Source of the DNA: Margaritifera margaritifera
Taxonomy: Eukaryota; Mollusca; Bivalvia; Unionida; Margaritiferidae
Assembly (NCBI GenBank): GCA_029931535.1
Contig: JAQPZY010001625.1
Coordinates: 248,001 to 312,000, forward strand
DNA: 64,000 bases
Direction of reading: 5' to 3'
Positions 1 to 11,556 of this stretch are shown in pieces (within the stretch, counting starts at the first letter, position 1; each line of letters opens with the position of its first letter). A model generated the notes under the pieces. It searched no databases and was not told the origin of the DNA. It worked only from the letters and a program-made list of their open reading frames with translations. Position numbers and translations under genes: made by a program.

Positions 1-270
1 TTTTGCAGCAGTAATGTAACAGTATTTGTAATGAAAGTTTTTTAACTTTATTTAGCAATTGGCACACAACAGGCATATTAGAAGTTGATTCTTCCTTTGT
101 AAGGCAGTATATCGAGTTACATACCTCTAAATAACTTTGTAAATAATTATATTGTTATAATAAAAGCTTCATAGTTAAATGTGGCACAGTCCATTATTTT
201 ATATATATTTTTAGCCCACCTTGGCAGTAGCTTGACTTAGCGATACCTTTGGTATCCATCTACATGTCTG

Positions 271-391
271 TATGTCCATCTGCCCAGACTTACAGTCATA
301 TGTCCATCTGCCCAGACTTACAGTCATATGTCCATCTGCCCAGACTTAGAGTCATATGTCCATCTGTCCAGACTTAGAGTCATATGTCCAT
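271..391. repeat. 28-bp tandem repeat, about 4 copies
   Basis: A 28-bp unit containing TATGTCCATCTGCCCAGACT is repeated a little over four times, with a few substitutions. It lies in non-coding AT-rich DNA. The flanks from 1 to 270 and from 392 to 983 hold no gene I can support; the short open frames there have no recognisable domain. Confidence 0.85.
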
Positions 392-983
392 CCAAAGCCT
401 CAGTTAAGGTCAATGTTCAATTTTTTTTTACTTTTCTGTGAAATAAAGGGTGGGGTTGACGAAAAAGGGAGTTCTTGTTATTGCTGTGTATATTGCCAAA
501 TCAGAATGGTTAGCTTTGTTTACAATTACAGTGTATCAAACTTGTAGCCAGTCATCTGTTGTAGTACCAGTGTTGCATGTGTACTTCTTCGTGACTACTC
601 TTATTTTGTTTAGACCATTGTATACCAGTTAAATGGCTTATTCATAACAGGCAGCTCACCTGAATGTCAGCAGAGTTTCACAGTGCAGTAGATATTTTGT
701 GTAGGTATAAATTGTATGCCCTACCACAACATGTTACCCTTGTCCATTCAGCCATCTGTCACACCTTTGTTAAAGTTTGAGTCTAGATCATTTCAGGTTC
801 TATTAACACATTTCTGGTTTCCACAAGTTTTAATCTCCTTCCATAATTTTGGATGTTAATTTAATACACTATGGTCGTAAAGAATGGGTATTGACTATTT
901 ATTGGGGTTTAGTTTGGGTGATGTAGAACTTTACATTTGTATTCATAATTTAATGATGCTGATATGTTTACTATGTTTTACAG

Positions 984-1020
984 TGACAAGAAAGGAGGAA
1001 ATAATCTCCCAAATCATGCA
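984..1020 (+). CDS. candidate 37-bp microexon
   Basis: A pyrimidine-rich stretch ending TATGTTTTACAG precedes position 984, and a good donor, GTAAGA, follows position 1020. The 37 bases between them read in one frame as a split first codon and then DKKGGNNLPNHA with no stop. The exon would end in phase 0. Nothing else in the first 25 kb is an obvious partner exon, so the gene would have to extend off the left edge or across long introns. Chance splice-site pairs occur in AT-rich DNA, hence modest confidence. Confidence 0.35.
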
Positions 1021-1624
1021 GTAAGATCTGTTTTACCTAAACATATGTGTTTTACCTGGACATATATTAAAATGTTAGCATAATTTAAACATTTCCTCAC
1101 TTTTTGTGGTTGTTGATTTATTAGTTTCAAAACTAAAGAAGCACAGAATACCCAACTTCAACCAAATATAATGTTTTAACTGTCTGCATACTTAGGTTTA
1201 TACAGTCTCTGTGCAGAATCTTTTGCTAATATCTGCATGAAAAATGAATTTAATTATCTTTGAATATTCAAATATATTAAACAGTTTAAAAATGCAACAC
1301 TGGTAACATACATGTAGGTGTTGCTTTTCATATCCTTTTTTTTTCTCTCAAAATTTTATGTTTAGGAGTATAATGTTAATTTTCATGGAATGATTATTTT
1401 TGCAGTTTGGTTGTTTGTGAGTTAGGTATTATTATTTGTCTGCCACCATTCTGTATGTATTCTTATCTGTATAGGTATGTTCTTACAAATGTTAATTAAT
1501 ATGTTACTTTGTTCTTTAGATAAAAGTGTTGGAATGTGATTTTAACTAAGCTGTCTGTGGTGGATATATTTTCATATGAGATATGTGCAGATGAGACAAG
1601 TGGAGTAATACATTTACTGTGAAG

Positions 1625-2160
1625 TCATGTCAAAGTGATGGATTTATTTCATGTGAGGTATGTGCAGATGAGATAATCATGTCACAGTGATGGATTTATT
1701 TTCATGTGAGGTATGTGCAGATGAGATAATCATGTCACAGTGATGGATTTATTTCATGTGAGGTATGTGCAGATGAGATAATCATGTCACAGTGATGGAT
1801 TTATTTCATGTGAGGTATGTGCAGATGAGATAATCATGTCACAGTGATGGATTTATTTTCATGTGAGGTATGTGCAGATGAGATAATCATGTCACAGTGA
1901 TGGATTTATTTTCATGTGAGGTATGTGCAGATGAGATAATCATGTCACAGTGATGGATTTATTTTCATGTGAGGTATGTGCAGATGAGATAATCATGTCA
2001 AAGTGATGGATTTATTTTCATGTGAGGTATGTGCAGATGAGATAATCATGTCACAGTGATGGATTTATTTTCATGTGAGGTATGTGCAGATGAGATAATC
2101 ATGTCAAAGTGATGGATTTATTTCATGTGAGGTATGTGCAGATGAGATAATCAGAGTGAT
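1625..2160. repeat. 52-53-bp tandem repeat, about 10 copies
   Basis: The unit carries GGTATGTGCAGATGAGATAA and TCATGTCACAGTGATGG and is repeated about ten times with very few differences (TTT/TTTT length variants, CAC/CAA). A more diverged relative lies just upstream at about 1556-1624. The high identity implies recent expansion. No coding potential. The gap 1021-1555 shows nothing recognisable. Confidence 0.9.
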
Positions 2161-2449
2161 ACATTTATTCTGAAATTACATCACAGTTTCCAACATTTGC
2201 TTTATTGCTTTCTGATAAATTATCTAAGTCATGAATATGTTTGTTTTGAAATCTGTCAGATGAAAACCCAACTGAAAATATAAGTGTTAATTATGGATTG
2301 ATGATAATTTAATATGAAATGATTTGAATAATGTTTGTTTGTAACCTTTGGTGCAAATATTTTATCATGTGATAAAATAAGGTGATTTGTATACTTGAAA
2401 CCAGGAAATAAATAAAATGATTGGTACTATTTGATTAACTCAGATGTTA

Positions 2450-2790
2450 TACTTATTTAGTATGGTTTCATGACACAGCATGAAACATGTCTTATAAAAA
2501 TATGACATGACTTTGTAAAATACAATATCAGTCATATCATGTGACATCTAGTGTAATGTCAAGACAAATTGTCACATATATCAAGAATATGATGGCTTGG
2601 TCATGTGATATCTAGGGTGATGTCATATCATGGTGTCTCAAATAAGGTATATCAAATCATGAATATAACAAGATTACAACACTGTCAGTGGTAATGTAAT
2701 ACATAGTGTCAGTGATATCTATTATGATGTCACATGATGTCACTCGTGCATCATATTAAGAATATGATGGCTTGGTAGTGCAATACACGT
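2450..2790. repeat. degenerate repeat block rich in GTGATATC / GATGTCATG, left copy
   Basis: This block and the one at 3640-3960 share long stretches, including TCAAATCATGAATAT, CAAGATTA and ACTGTCAGTG. Each is also internally repetitive in short GTGATGTCAT-like words. They bracket a unique-looking 850-bp interval (2790-3640) that contains a YR-retroelement fragment. Confidence 0.65.
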
Positions 2791-3189
2791 GCAGCAGGGT
2801 CTGCAGTGGACCTCAAAATCATAGGAAACCCAAAAATTTCATTTTGACCTTAGAAACCTAAACAAAAGCCCAAAAAAACTGAAGGAAATCTGAATGAAAA
2901 AACCCTAAAAATGTGAAAAAATTATGAACGTCTCTAACCCTGACTAAACAAGAAATGCTTTTTTGCAGACAGTTTTTCAATCGGATAGCCTAGTGGTCGA
3001 GAAAGTGCATGAATTATGCAACTTAAAGACATCCAGTCATTTTATTCTATCATTGATTTGATAGACCCATAACGGCATATCATTGGATCATCAACAGTGT
3101 TAGAATTGCGTTTGCTTCAGTCATTGCAAAGTTCAAAGTCCATTTGCTTCAACCTTTTTTCAGATTAAGATTCTTTTACCAGAAGTATT

Positions 3190-3510
3190 TTAGGGTGCGT
3201 TGACAGAGTAAGGGGCCATATGTGTCATGGTCTCCTCTGACAACACGTCCATCATAGCATATCTCTGATGTCAAGGAGGCTTACATGCCCCTTCTCTTTG
3301 TGTGGAGGTGGAACCTCCTTTGCTACGTGCCTCAGAAGGGATAACTCCGAGCCAGCCACATTCCTCATAAAGCACCACATTCTGGGGAAGAAGAAGATAT
3401 TAGCGAACAGTCTGTCCAGGTCAGGCAAAATAGTCCTCATTGATTGGTCTCTTCACTACTCCATAACAGAGTCCCTTTACTCTTTATGGGGATATTCAAA
3501 TTTTATATAA
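3190..3510 (+). pseudogene. YR (DIRS-like) retroelement RNase H fragment, frameshifted
   Basis: Across two reading frames the strand encodes pieces typical of the RNase H region of tyrosine-recombinase retroelements. VSSDNTSIIAYL lies near 3230-3268, and the 80-codon frame at 3268-3510 contains LANSLSRSGK followed by DWSLH and then LWG. In the family this last motif is the end of RNase H. The frame changes between the two motifs, and no upstream reverse transcriptase is present, so it is a dead fragment. Fragments of a related element lie in introns near 30 and 57 kb on the other strand. Family assignment rests on motifs read by eye. Confidence 0.55.
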
Positions 3511-3639
3511 ATGTTATGCTCAGCATGGAGATAATCTTGTAACTGCATTATGTCTTGATCCTCAAAAAACATTTTGAAAGCTTGAAAAAAACTATAAAAA
3601 AACCCTAAAATTTTAAAAGTTAATTTCACTTCTAACCCT

Positions 3640-3960
3640 GATGCAATGTTAGTGATATCATGTGATGTCTAGTGTGATGTCATGACATGATGTCATGTGA
3701 TGTCTGTTTTAATGACATGGTGTCACATGTGCATCATATTAAGAATATGACATGGCTTTGTTAAAACTCACTGTCAGTGATATCAAGTGTGATGTCATGC
3801 CATGGTGTCTCAAAAAAGGTATGTCAAATCATGAATATGACAAGATTAAAATACTGTCAGTGATATCATGTGATATCTAGTGTGATGTCATGTCATGGTG
3901 TCTCGAATAAGGACTGTCAAATGAAGAATGACAAGATAAAATACTATTGTTTGCCGCACA
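3640..3960. repeat. degenerate GTGATATC / GATGTCATG repeat block, right copy
   Basis: Partner of the block at 2450-2790. In addition AAAAAACCCTAAAA followed by TCTAACCCTGA occurs both near 2898-2944 and near 3596-3645, so the interior is flanked by direct repeats on two scales. This is consistent with an insertion or with an ancient tandem duplication. Confidence 0.6.
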
Positions 3961-4130
3961 CAATGAAAATTTCAGAAAACGTGTTCAAACTATCATCGTG
4001 TTGATTATATAAATATTGACATAGCTTGGTAGTATTTGAATTAGTTTGGACACCTAGTTTGATAAATCACCCCCTCGGTGCCGACTTCATCCAGGGAAAT
4101 ATTAGTATAGTGTAATTATTTTAAAGAGTG

Positions 4131-4162
<32 letters not shown>
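4131..4162. repeat. compound (TA)n(GA)n microsatellite
   Basis: A short TATATATATA run passes directly into about ten GA dinucleotides. Simple-sequence repeat. The surrounding 3960-4300 holds nothing else that I can see. Confidence 0.9.
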
Positions 4163-4163
<1 letters not shown>

Positions 4164-4317
4164 CTGAACCAATGTACGAAGAGAAGAACAGATAATGGGG
4201 AATTTCAAATTTACCAATATCAAGTGATATCACATGAATAAGTTGTATTTGTGTTTGGTAGAACAAGATTAGCATCATATTTTAGGTATGAAAGGTAAAG
4301 GCAATGGTCAATAGGCA

Positions 4318-4790
4318 ATAAAAACTTCCTCTGCTGTAACCTATTGCCATGTGATACATCAGAATTATAAACTTCCTCTGCTGTAGCCCATTGCCATGTA
4401 ATACATCAGAATTATAAACTTCCTCTATTGCCCATAGTCATGTGATATATCAGAATTATAAACTTCCTCTGTTGTAGCCCATTGCCATGTGATACATCAG
4501 AATTATAAACTTCCTCTGCTGTAGGCCCATTGCCATGTAATACATCAGAATTATAAACTTCCTCTATTGCCCATAGTCATGTGATATATCAGAATTATAA
4601 ACTTCCTCTGTTGTAGCCCATTGCCATGTGATACATCAGAATTATAAACTTCCTCTGCTGTAGGCCCATTGCCATGTGATGCATCAGAATTATGAACTTC
4701 TCTGCTGTACCCCATTGCCGTGTACTACACCAGAATCATAAACTTCCTCTGCTTAGCCCATTGCCATATGATACATCAGAATTATTGTCA
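4318..4790. repeat. 47-bp tandem repeat with higher-order structure
   Basis: About ten units of roughly 47 bp contain AAACTTCCTCTGCTGTAGCC and CATGTGATACATCAG. A shorter variant unit (CTATTGCCCATAGTCATG) recurs twice at a fixed spacing of about 138 bp, so blocks of three units were duplicated together. The last units at the right are more diverged, as expected at array edges. Confidence 0.85.
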
Positions 4791-5033
4791 TTTGCATGGT
4801 ACACATGTGACATGTGGTTATATCATTGAAAGTACAAAGCAGAAAGGTAATAATTTCCTAACACAATGATTATATTAAAATCTATTTAAATTTTGTGCAG
4901 ATATAAAAAAATCACTCTAGAGTGCTACGGTTAATTCTTTGGTACCATCTCCTTGGTATTTTTCTATGACTAAAATCATTCCTAATTTGCCAAAATAATG
5001 TAAAAAAAAAAAAATATGAACTACAGTAAAACC

Positions 5034-5084
5034 TGTCTCAAGAGACCACTCATTATGCCAACAAAAAGTGGTTTCTCAAGACAG
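5034..5084. repeat. short inverted repeat, MITE remnant
   Basis: CTGTCTCAAGAGACCACT pairs with a near-complement ending in TCTCAAGACAG about 16 bases later. This gives an 18-bp stem with three mismatches. It is probably the core of an old palindromic MITE. The interval 4790-5560 is otherwise without a supportable feature. Confidence 0.5.
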
Positions 5085-5574
5085 ATAGTCTCATAACAGG
5101 GTTGTGCAGGAGGGCCAGTTTTCAAAGTGAAAATTCAACTGGTACATATAGTTTGTTCTCTATTCATAGTTCTTGTTAATATATTACATGCATTCATATA
5201 AAAGAAATAAAATAGTGTTTAAAATGCATCAGGGATTATGGCATATAAATTGCAAAGGTAACTATAAGGTGACACTTACTTATCCTGTCTGTCAATTGTA
5301 AAGTTAGCTATGATGACACTTGGTAAAAACATTTTACAGCCAAAAGCCATACCTAAGTCACCCATGGCATAAATAATAAATGGACAAATAAATGGATCAA
5401 CTCAATAAACCAATGGATGTAACAGATGTGTTAAAGTGGACTTGTAGTTAATTCTTGAAACCTACTGGTTGTTGCTTGGAGTTTGTTTTTATACATTTTT
5501 GTGTGGTACCTCCTTATTGCTCACAGAAAAATACAGTGTTGGCATGTTTAAGAAGCTGTTCATCCTGATGGAGG

Positions 5575-5601
5575 AAGTGTGTGTGTGGGGGGGGGGGGGA
5601 G
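5575..5601. repeat. GT tract followed by poly-G
   Basis: A short GTGTGTGTG run passes into about a dozen G residues. The remaining sequence up to about 6390 is AT-rich and unannotatable; a 129-codon minus-strand open frame across 5514-5903 has no domain and low-complexity composition. Confidence 0.8.
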
Positions 5602-6384
5602 AGATAGCACAAGAGAAATGAATTGAGCCTAAATTTGGAAATGTAACAAACATATAGGCAGATATATTTCCTAAATTGGAAAATAAAGTAGTTACAGATA
5701 TGATGTTGTGACAGTGGCAATATGACTTTCATTGCCACTGTGGTCATATTAATTATTCTCACACTGATCCATTTCAGTATTATATATAGAAGATTTTTTT
5801 GTGTGCTTGTATTGAGCAAATAAAGGATATATTTCATCCAAAGGGTGCAGATACTTGAGTTTTTCACCCACAAGATGAAACACATGTTATTCACTTGGAA
5901 CAAACAAATTTTATTTTATTTTTATATGCAAAAATGTATTGGCTAGCTAAAGTGTATGAAAGATTGAAGTAGCAGATATCCCATGCAATAATATCAGCTG
6001 ATTACTGTTTATGCTTTGCTGTGCTTTGTGTGTATATTTGCAAAGAAGATATCAGCAGTAATATAACTCTATTTCCTAAAATTAAAGGAAAAGCACATTA
6101 GAAAACTTCGCAGATTGTTGGATTTATGCCTGGTACTCTTACATGATAGGTCACCATGTTTACCACTAGAACAAGCAAGTAACAGCATGGTGGATGAAAT
6201 TTCTTGCTCATAATGTTATCAATAATGTCTGTTGACTGCAGTAAAAAAATTAATTTGATAATATATTCAGTGAATGGTCAAAGTTATTTATCTTGGAAAA
6301 TCCACTAATTCACAGACTAGCATAAAATAATATGAAATATGTAATAAATCTGAATATATGCTGTCGGCAGTTGGGTAAACATTA

Positions 6385-7800
6385 TCACAGCAGTCACATT
6401 ATACATAGGTAGATATTGTAGCAGTCAGGTTATACATAGGTAGATATTGTAGCAGTCAGGTTTTACATAGGTAGATATTGAAGCAGTCACATTATAAATA
6501 GGTAGATATTGTAGCAGTCACATTATATATAGGTAGATATTGTAGCAGTCAGGTTATACATAGGTAGATATTGAAGCAGTTATACATAGGTAGATATTTA
6601 ATCAGTCACATTATAAATAGGTAGATATTGAATCAGTCACATTATAAATAGGTAGATATTGAATCAGTCACATTATAAATAGGTAGATAATGTAGCTGTC
6701 ACATTATACATAGGTAGATATTGTATCTGTCAAATTATACATAGGTAGATATTGAGGCAGTCACATTATCCATAGGTAGATATTGTAGCAGTCAGGTTAT
6801 ACATGGTGAGATATTGTAGCTGTCACATTATACATAGGTAGATATTGTATCTGTCACATTATACATAGGTAGATATTGTAGCAGTCAGGTTATACATAGG
6901 TAGATATTGCAGCAATCATATTATACATAGGGAGATATTGTAGCAGTCAGGTTGCAGCAGCGATATATTGCAGTTACATTATACATAAGAAGATGCAGTA
7001 CCAGTTACATGATACATATGGATATATGATAGCAGTCACATGATACATATGAATATATGGTAGCAGTCACATGATACATATTCTTTTATGGTAGCAGTCA
7101 TATTATTCATATGCATATATAGTAGCAGTCACATGATACATATGAATATATGGTAGCAGTCACATGATACATATGAATATATGGTAGCAGTCACATGATA
7201 CATATCCATATATGGTAGCAGTCACATGATACATATCCTTACGTGGTAGCAGTCACATTATTCATATGCATATATAGTAGCAGTCACATGATGCATATGA
7301 ATATATGGTAGCAGTCACATGATAGATATGAATATATGGTAGCAGTCACATGATAGATATGAATATATGGTAGCAGTCACATGATACATATCCATATATG
7401 GTAGCAGTCACATGATAGATATGAATATATGGTAGCAGTCACATGATAGATATGTATATATGGTAGCAGTCACATGATACATATGAATATATGGTAGCAG
7501 TCACATGATAGATATGAATATATGGTAGCAGTCACATGATAGATATGAATATATGGTAGCAGTCACATTATACATATGAATATATGGTAGCAGTCACATT
7601 ATACATAAGAATATATGGTAGCAGTCACATTATACATATGAATATATGGTAGCAGTCACATTATACATATGAATATATGGTAGCAGTCACATTATACATA
7701 TGAATATATGGTAGCAGTCACATTATAAATATGAATATATGGTAGCAGTCACATTATACTTAGTAATGTATGTGAGTAGTCAGATTATACACAGGGATAT
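6385..7800. repeat. 31-bp tandem array with two successive subfamilies, about 45 units
   Basis: The left part (to about 6960) has units built on GGTAGATATTGTAGCAGTCA. The right part has units built on GAATATATGGTAGCAGTCAC. Both are 31 bp and share the GTAGCAGTCACATTATACATA core, so this is one satellite array that changed consensus part-way along. The units around 6940-7020 are transitional and irregular. The right half is more homogeneous and therefore probably expanded more recently. Confidence 0.9.
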
Positions 7801-7916
7801 ATGATAACAGTCACAGTTTCATTGTGGTGTACCTTCCATCAAGCACAAACTTTTCCAATCAAGTTCATTTAAATTGCTTTTGTGAAATCTACCTGTAAAG
7901 AATAAAGAAGGTACTT

Positions 7917-8643
7917 GACATTTTTGTCCTGTATGGACAGAGGTATGCATTTTTGTCCTGTATGGACAGAGGTATCCATTTTTGTCCTGTATGGACAGAG
8001 GTATGCATTTTTGTCCTGTATGGACAGAGGTATGCATTTTTGTCCTGTATGGACGGAGGTATGTATTTTTGTCCTGTATGGACAGAGGTATGTATTTTTG
8101 TCCTGTATGGACAGAGGTATGTATTTTTGTCCTGTATGGACAGAGGTATGTATTTTTGTCCTGTATGGACAGAGGTATGTATTTTTGTCCTGTATGGACA
8201 GAGGTATGTATTTTTGTCCTGTATGGACAGAGTTATGTATTTTTGTCCTGTATGGACAGAGGTATGTATTTTTGTCCTGTATGGACAGAGGTATGCATTT
8301 TTGTCCTGTATGGACAGAGGTATGTATTTTTGTCCTGTATGGACAGAGGTATGTATTTTTGTCCTGTATTGACAGAGGTATGTATTTTTGTCCTGTATGG
8401 ACAGAGGTATGTATTTTTGTCCTGTATGGACAGAGGTATGTATTTTTGTCCTGTATGGACAGAGGTATGTATTTTTGTCCTGTATGGACAGAGGTATGTA
8501 TTTTTGTCCTGTATGGACAGAGGTATGTATTTTTGTCCTGTATGGACAGAGGTATGTATTTTTGTCCTGTATGGACAGAGGTATGCATTTTTGTCCTGTA
8601 TGGACAGAGGCATGCATTTTTGTCCTGTATGGACAGAGGTACC
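7917..8643. repeat. 29-bp minisatellite, about 25 near-identical units
   Basis: The unit is TTTTTGTCCTGTATGGACAG followed by AGGTATGTA. Most copies are identical or differ only at a C/T position. Each unit holds a perfect inverted repeat, TGTCC-TGTAT-GGACA, able to form a hairpin. Because 29 is not a multiple of three and the unit has no stop in any frame, long open frames of up to 266 codons arise on both strands. These are artefacts of the repeat, not genes. Array edges blend into unique sequence at about 7910 and 8645. Confidence 0.95.
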
Positions 8644-8944
8644 TTTTGTGGAGGAGTCTTCTGGAACTTGTTAGACTCTACATGTGCCTACAGGTTGTAT
8701 AATGTTGGACCATAAAAATACAACAACAAAAATTATCTGATTCTGCGGGACTTGTATGTACTATTCCCAATTCAGAATATTTATAACCATTCCAAAAATA
8801 GAATACTTTGTGTTCATGCAAGGAATTATTCTAGGAAAGGAATATCTGCTCCCATCATGAATACAACATTGTGGAATATTTCCTAATCATTATCAGTATA
8901 AAGAATATTTCAAAAGTGGAATATTTGCGTTTGGCAGACACAAA

Positions 8945-9085
8945 ATGACAAGGACCCTCAGTAGCTCAGTGGTTAGTGTGCTGGATTTGCAACCAAAAGG
9001 GTGTGCATTTGAATCCTGCCATCAGATCAGTTTGGGTTGGCTACCATGTGTTGCTGCGACGTAGAACACAAAACCTAGCCAAATA
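8945..9085 (+). mobile_element. tRNA-derived SINE, copy 1
   Basis: The head resembles a tRNA: A-box-like AGTAGCTCAGTGGTTAGTG, then an anticodon-arm-like stretch, then a B-box-like ATTTGAATCCTGCC. The body continues ATCAGATCAGTTTGGGTTGG and ends near ACACAAAACCTAGCC. The same body, less an internal deletion, occurs reversed at 23840-23990, which identifies it as a dispersed SINE rather than a tRNA gene. There is no acceptor-stem pairing. Confidence 0.7.
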
Positions 9086-9403
9086 AAATTACGAAAGTGG
9101 AATATTGTCCTCTGCACCATATATTCCATTTCTTGAATATTATATTTTCATGCATTTAAATTAATTGCAAGAGGATAACATAAACTGACAGAATCACTTA
9201 GCTCAAATATTCAATTTTTGGAGCATCTGAAACCACAGCAGATATGCATTTTGTCAAGTTATTGAACTTTTTCTTTCTGTATAGGAATAATATTGCTTGA
9301 GTATAGCATTTTGAGAATATCAATGACTGCCACAAATACTTTTGTACTTGTCTCAAACATTCCAAAAAATGGACTATTGAAAGGTAGCTTTTAGATAACT
9401 TTA

Positions 9404-9830
9404 CAGAAATCTTCCAAGAGTGGATTTTTTGCATTGTCCATAGAGATTTAAATAAATTATGAATCCAGTCAAATACTTTGCCAGATTATTGAAAGGTAGC
9501 TGTTGTTTTTTTAGGCAACTTTCCAGTAATCTTCTGAGATTGGATTTTTGTCGCAACTTTCCAATAATTTTTTTTGAGTGGATTTTTGTCACAACTTTCC
9601 AGTAATCTTCTGAGAGTGGATTTTTGGCACAACTTTCCAGTAATCTTCTTTGAGTGGATTTTTGGCACAACTTTCCAGTAATCTTCTGAGAGTGGATTTT
9701 TGGCAACATTCCAGTAATCATCTGAGAATGGAGTTTTGGCACGACTTTCCGGTAATCTTCTGAGAGTGGACTTTTGGCAATGTCCATAGAGAATCAATTT
9801 AATAAATAAGTCAAATACTTTGCCCATCAT
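9404..9830. repeat. 38-bp tandem repeat inside a larger direct duplication
   Basis: About seven units of ACTTTCCAGTAATCTTCTGA followed by GAGTGGATTTTTGGC lie at about 9515-9785. The flanks are themselves duplicated. A segment containing TGTCCATAGAGA and CAAATACTTTGCC occurs both before the array (about 9431-9483) and after it (about 9778-9824). Minus-strand open frames here are repeat-derived. Confidence 0.85.
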
Positions 9831-10555
9831 TTGACCTGTGGCATCTGCTGATAAATTAAACATTAAAATAATCAAATATTTGAGCCAAATAGTTGATCCA
9901 ATATTTTGACCAGTGGTATATTCTGATGGATAAATGTTTGGAAAAAATTATACAGTATTGCAAGGAAAGGAATATTCGATTTTTCTAGCTTTTATATATT
10001 AAGGAAAGTTTTTCCAGTTTTGGAAAATGGTCAGTATGGAAAATTATTAAAAGTATTCTGAAAATAGGATATTAGCAATGGTTCCAGATATGCCTTTTAG
10101 GAATATATCATTACATAAACATAGATATTTAATTTTTGGAATGCTTGCACTGGGCACAAACATTCCAATTTTGGAAGTGTACATAGCTGCAAACGGAATG
10201 CATACTTTTCAAGTAAGAATATGAATTAATGGTATACATTTGGAATATTATGGATCAGTAAGTAAATCATTGAACTACCAGTGTTAATTACAACCATAAT
10301 GGGGGCATTACCCCATTTTGTCTTAAATAAATGTTCATATATTGACTCTCAACAAAATAATGTTCAAAATGTATGCTATTCTGAAATGTACAAGTCCAGC
10401 CAGACTTTAGGGTATTATTTCACAAATTAAAAAATTATTAGACCAGTCAGATTAAGATGGTTAATGAAGCTGCAGAGCCTTGAGTGGAGCAAGTAATCAA
10501 ATGTCATCTGCTACTTTACACTTACAACTTAATAAAATATTTTTGACAGTGCAAG
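9830..10555. other. AT-rich interval with no gene seen
   Basis: No domain, splice-bounded exon or structured repeat is supportable. From about 8750 to 10260 the word GGAATATT and close variants recur unusually often on both strands, but with no fixed period. Confidence 0.5.
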
Positions 10556-10559
10556 GAAG

Positions 10560-10745
10560 TGACACTGCTTGGTCTAGTGGTAATAGCTAGGATTACAGGC
10601 TGAAAGGCCTGTGGTTCTGTTCTTGCCAGAGGAGACTAATTTTACAAAAATGAGAACCACCTCATCTGTATAGGAAGCAGATCATATGTCCTCCATGATT
10701 ACTGGTAGGAGAAGGTTTAAAATTATGCAAAAAATACAAGGCATA
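10560..10745 (+). mobile_element. second type of tRNA-derived SINE
   Basis: A TTGGTCTAGTGGTAAT A-box-like motif (10569-10584) is followed by AGGCTGAAAGGCCT and a B-box-like GGTTCTGTTCTTGCC (10613-10627). A non-tRNA body follows and ends in an A-rich stretch near 10725-10760. The sequence differs from the SINE at 8945. It is a single copy here, so the right boundary is approximate. Confidence 0.5.
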
Positions 10746-11437
10746 CCAACAAAAAAAATTGACCAATTTTCTTTGTTCGGCTTATGGAGTAGGTGATGGA
10801 CACAGTGACTGTGTATGCTTTACGCTCACTAGGAAGTCATGGACAAAAGAATTCATAATTTGCAGAGCACAAAGACTGATCAGGGAGTATAGGTAAAGAC
10901 CTGCTGTGAAAAAAATTCATCTGCCTGGGGGTGGTAAGAAGCACACTTCAGATAAAACTATCCCAAGGTGTAAAATCTACAGACAGTTAGGTGGGCATTT
11001 TGCAGAAATTTGAGATAAAGAGAAAAGATCACACATATACACATGCAAAATAGTTAAATATACACAAGGAGAGAAACACTTATGTACTCATTGCACCAAT
11101 ACCAAAACAAATAGAAACAATTACAATCCCTTTAATATAAACATGAAAAGATGATGTATGAATAGACAGAATTTAAACAGAATCACATTGAAAAGACATA
11201 GAGATTCATTTAAAAGAAATATAAGAATGTACAGATTTTACAGCAACAATCAAGACGTATGAAGGTTTCAGTGGCATTGAACCTTATTTAAATAAGATAA
11301 TCATTTGAAAAATTTGCTAATTAGTTTATGTAAAAGCTCAATTAGACATAGTGATCAGAATTAGGAAGAGACTCTCAAAAAGGAGAACAAGTTTTTTAAA
11401 TAATTTTTTTTCCATAGAATCAGAGCTATGAATATAA

Positions 11438-11455
11438 TGAATGGGGGGGGGGGGA
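11438..11455. repeat. poly-G tract
   Basis: A run of about 13 G residues in AT-rich DNA. The preceding interval 10760-11437 shows no supportable gene. Confidence 0.8.
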
Positions 11456-11556
11456 ATGGATGCCATTGAATTTTATTCTACATTTTAGATACTAAATTTG
11501 GACAGGAATAGCAAGGGAACAAAATGGATGTTGGACAAGATGTAATGTAATTAACA

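Noticed and set aside
2985..3060. tRNA-like head ATAGCCTAGTGGTCGAG
   Set aside because: Only an A-box-like word is present; no B-box or acceptor stem follows, and there is no second copy in the window.
5514..5903. 129-codon minus-strand frame
   Set aside because: Low-complexity composition, crosses a poly-G/GT tract, no domain or splice support.
7917..8643. CRISPR-like array of palindromic repeats
   Set aside because: The 29-bp units are directly adjacent with no spacers, in an intron-bearing eukaryotic context with no cas genes.
7869..8715. Long overlapping open frames of 230-270 codons on both strands
   Set aside because: They translate a 29-bp tandem repeat that has no stop; all frames give the same cyclic peptide. 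No domain, start context or unique sequence supports a gene.
8750..10260. Cluster of CATTCC/GGAATATT words as an enhancer
   Set aside because: AT-rich composition and nearby tandem repeats can produce the excess; no fixed spacing or conserved arrangement is visible.
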